From contig JAJYMP010000740.1 of NCBI GenBank assembly GCA_021786915.1, forward strand, positions 1 through 10,034: a stretch of 10,034 nucleotides of DNA, read 5' to 3'. Below are positions 1-4,840 of this stretch, piece after piece; positions within the stretch are counted from its first letter, which is position 1; each line of letters opens with the position of its first letter. A model generated the notes under the pieces. That model did not search any database. It was not told the origin of the DNA and saw nothing but the letters and a program-made list of their open reading frames with translations. Source of the stretch: Chloroflexota bacterium. Lineage in GTDB: Bacteria; Chloroflexota; Limnocylindria; Limnocylindrales; CSP1-4. Made by a program: the position numbers and the translations under genes.

Positions 1-160
1 CGGAGGTCGCGATGATCCAGTCCGTCCCGGTCAGCGGACCGCCCCGATGGTCCCATGCTCGTGGCGAGAGGCTGGTCCCTTCACGCTGGCAAGCGACAGG
101 ATCTCCCTCGCTGGCCGCGGCCGCCCGAGCCCGCACCCGTGCCTTCAATGCGTCGCGCAT
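1..160 (-). CDS. Possible 5' end of an unidentified gene running off the left edge
   Basis: A minus-strand frame opens at an ATG (158-160) and stays open for 53 codons to the window edge. The peptide begins MRDALKARVRARAAAA, is Arg/Ala-rich at first, and ends near GTDWIIATS. I recognise no family. No strong Shine-Dalgarno precedes the ATG, and the frame is also open upstream of it, so the start is uncertain. Third-position GC is only moderate and a plus-strand frame across the same bases is equally open, so this may be chance. It points the same way as the ABC operon but lies over 600 bp beyond its end, so it is probably a separate unit if real. Confidence 0.2.
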   Translation of the reverse strand, partial: MRDALKARVRARAAAASEGDPVACQREGTSLSPRAWDHRGGPLTGTDWIIATS

Positions 161-291
161 CGATTCCGTCGCGGCACAGGTGACCCGCAGGGGCGTTTCG
201 GTCCGCGAGTGCGCGGCGGACGGATCACAACCCGCCGAGCGCACGGCGACGGTAGACGTGAGCGCCCCCGTGGTGGTCGGGCGCCTCAGGA

Positions 292-307
292 GCTGGGGCG
301 CCCCAGC
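292..307. repeat. Perfect 16-bp palindrome
   Basis: The bases GCTGGGGCGCCCCAGC read identically on both strands. A second perfect palindrome, CCGGGTGCACCCGG, lies at 337-350. Neither is followed by a T-run on either strand. They may be structural or protein-binding sites, or simply reflect the high GC content. Confidence 0.5.
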
Positions 308-479
308 AAGGCCTGGCACGCAGGCCACCTGGCGCCCCGGGTGCACCCGGCCCAGCCAGACTGGCAGGCGGCCGCCGGGGCGCCCAGGCCCTGGCGATGA
401 CACCCGAGCGCGATCAGGGGCCTCACCCGCTGGTCCGCCCGCCCGGGCGAGCGCCCGCCGGGGCGAGGGGCTGGCGAGC

Positions 480-511
480 CGGCGACCGTCGGGAATCGGC
501 GACCGGCGGGA
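480..511. repeat. Short direct tandem repeat, 17-bp period
   Basis: The 15-mer CGGCGACCGTCGGGA at 480-494 recurs at 497-511 with one mismatch (T to G). The copies are 17 bp apart. It lies in the non-coding spacer; no function can be assigned. Confidence 0.5.
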
Positions 512-608
512 CGTGCATTAGCGCAACGCCTGGCGCGGGCCGGCCTAAGCCAAACTGGCGCGGCGCGCGCCGGGCCTGCACCGCCAGGGATGCCATGGCG
601 CGGCGTGG

Positions 609-654
609 ACCGGCGCTGCGCCGGTCGCGGGCAGCGCCGGTCGCGGTCAGCGCC
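609..654. repeat. Hairpin merging into a 16-bp tandem repeat
   Basis: ACCGGCGC (609-616), a single T, and GCGCCGGT (618-625) form a perfect 8-bp inverted repeat. The right arm begins a tandem array: GCGCCGGTCGCGGGCA (618-633), then GCGCCGGTCGCGGTCA (634-649) with one mismatch, then a partial third copy, GCGCC (650-654). It lies about 130 bp past the stop of the last ABC gene, so a structured 3' end or RNA-protection role is possible but unproven. Confidence 0.55.
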
Positions 655-783
655 TCGTGCGCCGGGCATGCCGATGGCCTCGGCGCACGGCGACCAAGCC
701 GGCGACGAGGCCATGCGGAGGAGTCGGCCCTGGCCGGCGGCGAGCGCGGACGGAGACCAGGCGGGCTCAGGTGCGCTGGCGCG

Positions 784-1608
784 TCAGTGGATGGAGGCGC
801 GCCACTTGTCGAAGCGATGCTCGAGCACGCGGACGGCCTCGCCCATCCCGATGCCGAAGGCTCCCAAGAGGAGGATGCCGACCATCACCCGAGACGTGTT
901 GAGCATGGTCCCGTTGAAGCTGATGTAGTAGCCGATCCCCTCGTTCGAGGCGAGGAACTCGGCGACCACGAGGCCGACCAGCGCCCGGCCGGCGCCGATG
1001 CGGATGCCCGACAGGAGGAACGGGACAGTGCTGGGCAGGATGACGGACTGGAAGGTCAGCCACTTCGAGGCACCGAAGCTGCGAGTGATGTCGTAGTGCC
1101 GCGGGTTGACCGCATGGACGCCCGAGACCGTGCTGACCAGGATGGAGAAGATCGTCAGCAGCACGACGATGATGACCTTCGACTCCAACCCGAGCCCGGC
1201 CACGAGGATGACCATCGGCGCGAGGGCGGCCTTCGGCGTCGAGTAGATCCCCGACACCAGGACCGAGAGCACGTAGTCGATCCGGCGGAACATGCCGATC
1301 GCCAAGCCGAGCGGGACGCCGATGCCGACCGAGATCGCGATGCCGAGTGCCCACTCGGTCAGGCTCGTCTGGATGTGCGGCCACAGGGCACCATTGCCCA
1401 GGTCCGTGACGAGCGCGTCCCAGATGAGCAACGGGGAGCTCATCAGGGTCTTGGGCACGATGTTCGTGGAGGCCGCCAGCTGCCACAGGAGCAGCAGACC
1501 AACGACCCCGACGACCCCGTATGACACGCGCTCGCTGGGCATCGGGAGGCGAGAGGCGAGACCACGCGGCTCGCCGGCCATGAGCTGCCCGTTGACTTGG
1601 GTCGTCAT
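784..1608 (-). CDS. ABC importer permease, NitT/TauT/SsuC type (permease 1)
   Basis: This is a membrane subunit of an ABC importer of the nitrate/taurine/alkanesulfonate (BPD_transp_1) type. The 274 residues have hydrophobic segments starting near 30, 88, 115, 143, 190 and 235. The cytoplasmic EAA loop that docks the ATPase is at about 172-205 (DITRSFGASKW, then LPSTVPFLLSGIR and the family's conserved VVAEF ending). Length is normal for the family. The ATG at 1606-1608 is preceded by GAGG with 8-nt spacing and follows the ATPase stop by 3 bp, so it is the last gene of a tight three-gene operon. It differs clearly from the operon's other permease, so the transporter may be a heterodimer. Substrate cannot be read from the sequence and no binding protein is in the window. 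Confidence 0.93.
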   Translation of the reverse strand: MTTQVNGQLMAGEPRGLASRLPMPSERVSYGVVGVVGLLLLWQLAASTNIVPKTLMSSPLLIWDALVTDLGNGALWPHIQTSLTEWALGIAISVGIGVPLGLAIGMFRRIDYVLSVLVSGIYSTPKAALAPMVILVAGLGLESKVIIVVLLTIFSILVSTVSGVHAVNPRHYDITRSFGASKWLTFQSVILPSTVPFLLSGIRIGAGRALVGLVVAEFLASNEGIGYYISFNGTMLNTSRVMVGILLLGAFGIGMGEAVRVLEHRFDKWRASIH

Positions 1609-1611
1609 CGC

Positions 1612-2406
1612 TCAGGCCTCCGGCCCGGATTGGACGGCCGGGATCTGCTTGGCGATCAGCCTCCAGATCTGCTCCTCGTAGCGCACGAACTCCGGCGTCC
1701 GCTTGATGTCGAGGCCGCGCGGACGAGGCATATCGATCCGGATGTCGGCGAGCACACGGCCGGGCCTCGCGCTCATCACGATCACCCGGTCGGAGAGGTA
1801 GACGGCCTCGTCGATCTGATGGGTGATGAACAGGACGGTCTTCTTGGCCTCGTTCCAGATGCGCAGCAGTTCGGCCTGCATGAGCTCCCGGGTCTGGGAG
1901 TCGAGGGCGGCGAACGGCTCGTCCATCAGGAGAAGGGACGGATCGACGGCCAGCGCACGGGCCAGGTTCGCCCGCTGCTGCATGCCGCCGGAGAGCTCGT
2001 AGGGGTACTTATCGGCGAACCCGTCGAGGCCGACCAGTTCAATGAACGGGGTGGCCCGCCGCCGGGCCTCCTTCCGAGCCATGCCCGAGCACACAAGGCC
2101 GAATGCGACGTTGTCGACCAGCGTGAACCAAGGGAACAGCGCGGCGTCCTGGAAGACCATCGCGTCTTCACGGCCCTTGCCCGTCTTTCGCAGTTGGATC
2201 TCGCCGGCCGTGGCCTGCAGGAGGCCGTTCACGATCTTGATCAGCGTCGTCTTGCCGCATCCGCTGGGGCCCACGATGCTGACGAACTCGCCCTGCCGGA
2301 TGTCGAGGTCGAGGGACTCGAGTGCGACGAAGCCCGTGTGCGTGGCACGGTCGCGATACTCCATCCGGACGCCCCGCGCGCTCAGGGCCAAGCTCTGGTC
2401 GATCAT
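1612..2406 (-). CDS. ABC importer ATPase, NitT/TauT/SsuB type
   Basis: This cytoplasmic ATPase powers the importer formed with the two flanking permeases. All motifs are intact (264-residue numbering): Walker A GPSGCGKT at 46-53, Q-loop Gln86 in VFQD, signature LSGGMQQ at 138-144, Walker B LLLMDEP at 158-164, D-loop ALDS at 167-170 and switch His196 in ITHQ. The SARPGRV stretch after the switch region is typical of the SsuB/TauB/NrtD branch. I chose the ATG at 2404-2406 because GAGG lies 9 nt upstream and the upstream permease stop (2408-2410) leaves a 1-bp gap. An in-frame ATG at 2419-2421 would add five residues and overlap the permease, with a poorer ribosome site. The enzyme looks functional; substrate is unknown. 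Confidence 0.95.
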   Translation of the reverse strand: MIDQSLALSARGVRMEYRDRATHTGFVALESLDLDIRQGEFVSIVGPSGCGKTTLIKIVNGLLQATAGEIQLRKTGKGREDAMVFQDAALFPWFTLVDNVAFGLVCSGMARKEARRRATPFIELVGLDGFADKYPYELSGGMQQRANLARALAVDPSLLLMDEPFAALDSQTRELMQAELLRIWNEAKKTVLFITHQIDEAVYLSDRVIVMSARPGRVLADIRIDMPRPRGLDIKRTPEFVRYEEQIWRLIAKQIPAVQSGPEA

Positions 2407-2407
2407 C

Positions 2408-3283
2408 TCACATGCCCTCATCGACTTCTTCGGTGCTGGGACGCCAGCGCTGGAAGTACCGCTCGAGGATGCCCACCGCCTCCGTGGTGACGATCCCGGC
2501 GACAGTGAAGATCAGGATCCCGAACATCATCTGGTCGCTCCGCATGGCGGCCTCGGCCCGGGCGATCATCACGCCCAGGCCTTCGGTCTGAGCGAACAAC
2601 TCGGCCACGATCACGCCGATCAGCATCCGTCCCACCGCGAGCCGGACGCCTGTGACGATGAACGGGATCGTCGCCGGGACCACGATCGAGGTGAGAAGCA
2701 GCCGCTGCGGGGCCCGGAAACTGCGCGCGACGTCGAGGAACTGACGATCCACGGTCCGGACACCCTCGACCGTCGGCATGATGATCGAGAAGAAGCCCCC
2801 CAGGAAGACGATGAAGATCTTCATCTCGACGCCGAGGCCGACCCACAGGATCACGAGCGGCAGCATCGCTATCCGTGGCAGCGCGTTGAAGAAGTTGAGC
2901 CACGGGTCGACGGCCCACATGAGCCGCTGATACCAGCCGATCAGGATTCCGAGTGGTATCGCCAACCCCAGCGACAGCACGCTGCCGATGAGGAGCTCGT
3001 AGAAGCTGACCTTCGTGTCGGCCCAGAACCCAGCCGTCTGGACGTCGCCGATCCCCGCCACGATGACTGCGATTGGGGAACTGAAGAAGAACGGGTCGAT
3101 GACGCCCAGCCAGGCGCCCAACTGCCACAGAAGGAAGAACCCGATGACCCCCGAAGCCCCGAGGACCGCCCGCTCGTGCCGGCGGTACCAGCGGGAGATG
3201 CGGGACCGCTTGACCCGTGTCCGGGGGTGGATGGTCCTGAAGCCGGCCTCCGCAGCCGGGAACAGATTGCTGGCTTGCGTCAC
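2408..3283 (-). CDS. ABC importer permease, NitT/TauT/SsuC type (permease 2)
   Basis: This is the first gene of the ABC operon and the second membrane subunit. After a basic N-terminus of about 35 residues (HPRTRVKRSR), the first membrane segment follows (GVIGFFLLWQLGAWL). The EAA docking loop reads DVARSFRAPQ followed by VVPATIPFIVTGVRLAVGR, and the family's VIVAELF ending is present. I chose the GTG at 3281-3283 because GGAGG (3289-3293) sits 5 nt upstream. An in-frame GTG at 3302-3304 would add seven residues but would place this Shine-Dalgarno inside the gene. It gives about 291 residues, slightly longer than permease 1 because of the basic N-terminus. A sigma-70-like promoter lies at 3315-3342. 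Confidence 0.93.
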   Translation of the reverse strand: MTQASNLFPAAEAGFRTIHPRTRVKRSRISRWYRRHERAVLGASGVIGFFLLWQLGAWLGVIDPFFFSSPIAVIVAGIGDVQTAGFWADTKVSFYELLIGSVLSLGLAIPLGILIGWYQRLMWAVDPWLNFFNALPRIAMLPLVILWVGLGVEMKIFIVFLGGFFSIIMPTVEGVRTVDRQFLDVARSFRAPQRLLLTSIVVPATIPFIVTGVRLAVGRMLIGVIVAELFAQTEGLGVMIARAEAAMRSDQMMFGILIFTVAGIVTTEAVGILERYFQRWRPSTEEVDEGM

Positions 3284-3314
3284 TGCTCCCTCCGGGAATC
3301 GCACTGAGGGTCCG

Positions 3315-3342
3315 ATTCTCCACGTCCTGTGGACAATGTCAA
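3315..3342 (-). promoter_or_regulatory. Putative promoter of the ABC operon
   Basis: On the minus strand a perfect TTGACA -35 (3337-3342) is followed by a 16-bp spacer and a GAGAAT -10 (3315-3320, 4 of 6 matches). This predicts transcription starting near 3308, about 25 nt before the GTG. Just upstream, ACAAAA (3346-3351) and GTCCACA (3328-3334, in the spacer) match an element also found before the CoxG and FrhB genes. Confidence 0.55.
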
Positions 3343-3398
3343 CCGTTTTGTACGCATGCTGGGACTCGTGCGCGACATCGCGGATCCCGTCCTTGCCG

Positions 3399-3845
3399 TC
3401 ACTCGCCAGCCTCGAGCTGCGAGCGGAAGCACGTGAACACCTGGGCGATGATCTTCTTGGCGGTGCCCTCGATCAACGGCCGGCCGACCGCGGCAAGCGT
3501 GCCGGTGATCGTCACGTCGGCCGTCCAGGCAAGGTCGGTCGGCCCCTCGGGCTGGCCCGACAGGACCATCCGAGCCTGGCCCTCGACGGCCGACCCGGGC
3601 GCCTGGCCCCGGGCGCGGATCACCGCGACGTCCGGCTCGACCCGATCGGCCATCGCCATGTCCAGCGTGAACCGGGCGGAGATGAACCCCACGCTCACCT
3701 TCGCCCGCACCCTGAAGTGGTCAGCGTCGACCACCTCGACCGACTCCACCCCCGGGCCGCAGGCCGCGACCCGGTTCGGGTCCATGAGGAACACCCACAC
3801 GCGGTCACGTGCGGCGGTGATCCTCTCTGTGCCGGTGAACTGCAT
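3399..3845 (-). CDS. CoxG-like SRPBCC-fold protein
   Basis: The 148 residues match the CoxG family (carbon monoxide dehydrogenase subunit G, SRPBCC/START-like fold). Family features are the opening FTGTERITAARDRVW (3-17), the LMDPNRVAACGPGVESVE stretch (20-37), and the C-terminal WTADVTITGTLAAVG (107-121) followed by an amphipathic helix. In Oligotropha CoxG recruits CoxD to the membrane during CO dehydrogenase maturation, but it uses a C-terminal extension absent here. Many short CoxG-like proteins accompany molybdenum hydroxylases or other catabolic genes, and their roles are mostly unknown. The ATG at 3843-3845 follows GGGAGG by about 5 nt. No CO dehydrogenase genes lie in the window. It sits between the ABC operon and the J-domain gene on the same strand, each separated by a gap with its own promoter signals. 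Confidence 0.85.
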   Translation of the reverse strand: MQFTGTERITAARDRVWVFLMDPNRVAACGPGVESVEVVDADHFRVRAKVSVGFISARFTLDMAMADRVEPDVAVIRARGQAPGSAVEGQARMVLSGQPEGPTDLAWTADVTITGTLAAVGRPLIEGTAKKIIAQVFTCFRSQLEAGE

Positions 3846-4024
3846 CGCGACCTCCCGGAGGAGCGGGTCACGCCGCGCGTGGAGGCGATGCGACGGGTCG
3901 GTCCGGTGCGGAGGGGAGACACGCCCCCTGCCGTCGGCGCCGATCCTGATGGCCCCTCGGGGCCCGCTGTCGCACCGGCCACTGCGGCACGGTTGGTACC
4001 GGAGATCGGGACGAATCCCGGTGG
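3846..4024 (-). promoter_or_regulatory. Long 5' leader of the CoxG-like gene
   Basis: If the promoter at 4031-4059 is real, the transcript carries about 180 nt of leader. The leader holds a strong short hairpin (GGCCCC and GGGGCC arms, 3951-3964, 2-nt centre). Just before the start, CTCC-TCC-GGGAG could pair the Shine-Dalgarno with bases immediately upstream. I recognise no riboswitch class. No coding frame in it looks convincing. Confidence 0.3.
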
Positions 4025-4030
4025 GCGTGG

Positions 4031-4059
4031 ATTGTACACGTCGAAACATGTTTTGTATC
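4031..4059 (-). promoter_or_regulatory. Putative promoter of the CoxG-like gene, with shared upstream element
   Basis: On the minus strand GATACA (4054-4059, 3 of 6 matches to -35) is followed by 17 bp and TACAAT (4031-4036, 5 of 6 matches to -10). The sequence aligns base for base, at the same spacing, with the promoter at 4728-4756 before the FrhB gene: both have ACAAAA, 11 bp, then GTGTACAATC. Confidence 0.5.
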
Positions 4060-4070
4060 CATGATTCGAC
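4040..4070. promoter_or_regulatory. Imperfect 11-bp inverted repeat, candidate operator
   Basis: GTCGAAACATG (4040-4050) and CATGATTCGAC (4060-4070) are inverted copies with 10 of 11 matches and a 9-bp centre (4051-4059). The dyad surrounds the putative -35 box of the CoxG-like gene, a natural place for a dimeric repressor or activator. I found no equivalent dyad at the two related promoters. Confidence 0.45.
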
Positions 4071-4100
4071 GCCTGCCGCGGCCTGTTCCCGTCGGGCTCG

Positions 4101-4613
4101 TCAGTCGCGGAAGCCCTGCCTGGGCCGCCGGGCCGCGGTCCGGTCCAAGCCCTCAACGTCGCGTCGACGAAGCAGGTACCGGCCGTCGGCGCGGGTGGCC
4201 GGCAGCCGCCGGTCGCGCACCGCACGCCGCAGCCAGGACGGGTTGCGCCCGACGAGTGCCGCCGCCTCGGCGATGGTGAGGGGGTCGCCCGCCTGGTAGA
4301 AGTCGCTGTGGTGGCCGAGGTCGCTGTGGTAGACGGGCCCCTCGTCGACCGCGAAGCTCGCCTGGCCGCCCATCCCCGGCCCAGCGAACCGGCCCGCGAC
4401 GTGCCGAGCGTCGTACACGGCCCGGCGGGCCGGGTCGGACAGCACCTCGTAGGCGCGCGAGGCCCGCATGAACCCCCGCTCCGCATCCGGGTCGCCGGGA
4501 TGGACATCGGGATGCGAGGCCCGGGCGATCGAGCGGAAGGCGCGCCGAATCTGGGCTGGCGTGGCGGAGGGCGGGACGCCGAGGGCGCGGTAGTGGTCGG
4601 TCCGGTGGCTCAT
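4101..4613 (-). CDS. J-domain protein fused to an excisionase/MerR-like helix-turn-helix
   Basis: The 170-residue protein starts with a J domain (about 5-70) containing the HPD motif (34-36) that stimulates DnaK ATPase, and a typical final helix (AYEVLSDPARRAVYD). There is no zinc-finger or DnaJ C-terminal domain. After a Gly/His/Asp linker with a small repeat (YHSDLG, HHSDFY at 95-106), residues 111-156 match the excisionase-type HTH_17/MerR-like fold: LTIAEAAALVG, then WLRRAVRDRRLPATR and GRYLLRRRDVEGL. The protein could therefore bring DnaK to DNA or sense protein-folding status. The ATG at 4611-4613 follows GGAG by 5 nt. It diverges from the FrhB operon and shares its promoter region, an arrangement common for regulators. 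Target and DNA binding are inference. Confidence 0.88.
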   Translation of the reverse strand: MSHRTDHYRALGVPPSATPAQIRRAFRSIARASHPDVHPGDPDAERGFMRASRAYEVLSDPARRAVYDARHVAGRFAGPGMGGQASFAVDEGPVYHSDLGHHSDFYQAGDPLTIAEAAALVGRNPSWLRRAVRDRRLPATRADGRYLLRRRDVEGLDRTAARRPRQGFRD

Positions 4614-4718
4614 CGAGGCTCCGGGTGGGTGCGCACGGCCGGAGGGCGGCTGGCACCGAGGTCCGCCACGGAGGCCGCGCCGAGCTGGCTGCATGACCGC
4701 GTAATGCTCACAGCATGC

Positions 4719-4747
4719 ATTGTAGCGGAGACAAAAGCGATCCGAAT
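4719..4747 (-). promoter_or_regulatory. Putative promoter of the J-domain/HTH gene
   Basis: On the minus strand TACAAT (4719-4724) is a good -10 box. A weak -35, TTCGGA (4741-4746, 16-bp spacer) or ATTCGG (4742-4747, 17-bp), lies upstream. It overlaps the divergent FrhB promoter almost completely. The predicted leader to the ATG at 4613 is about 100 nt. Confidence 0.4.
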
Positions 4748-4756
4748 GTGTACAAT
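4728..4756 (+). promoter_or_regulatory. Putative promoter of the FrhB-KorAB operon
   Basis: GAGACA (4728-4733), a 17-bp spacer and TACAAT (4751-4756, 5 of 6 matches) form a sigma-70-like promoter. The start would be near 4763, about 78 nt before the proposed GTG. The ACAAAA-N11-GTGTACAATC arrangement is shared with the CoxG-like gene. It argues against the in-frame ATG at 4715, which lies upstream of the -35. Confidence 0.5.
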
Positions 4757-4840
4757 CTGCCCTCAGCGCCGTTCCGTCGACCGAGGCGATGCCGACTTGG
4801 CGGCCGAAGCGGCGGTCCATCCGCCCGAGAGGTTGATGAA

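Larger units (their letters stand above)
161..783. other. Long non-coding, GC-rich, repeat-bearing spacer
   Basis: I see no credible gene here. The open frames on both strands encode low-complexity Arg/Pro/Ala/Gly peptides without recognisable motifs or good ribosome sites. The stretch holds perfect palindromes (292-307 and 337-350), a 17-bp-period direct repeat (480-511) and a hairpin running into a 16-bp tandem repeat (609-654). It lies downstream of the ABC operon. No arm is followed by a T-run, so none can be called a standard intrinsic terminator. No tRNA-like fold was seen. Confidence 0.5.

Noticed and set aside
397..1524. Long plus-strand open frame of about 375 codons, and similar ones at 1597-2490 and 2042-3307
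   Set aside because: They are antisense shadows of the ABC genes: composition is Asp/Arg/His/Gln-rich with no domain, while the minus-strand frames carry full ABC motifs.
3284..3304. GTG at 3302-3304 as start of permease 2
   Set aside because: The GTG at 3281-3283 has GGAGG at ideal spacing; the longer form would bury that site inside the gene and sit close to the predicted transcription start.
3951..3964. GGCCCC/GGGGCC hairpin as a terminator for the J-domain gene
   Set aside because: It has a 2-nt centre, no T-run on either strand, and lies within the predicted CoxG leader well past the J-domain gene stop.
4715..4840. ATG at 4715 as start of the FrhB-type gene
   Set aside because: It has no ribosome site, lies upstream of the putative -35 at 4728-4733, and the added residues resemble no part of the family.
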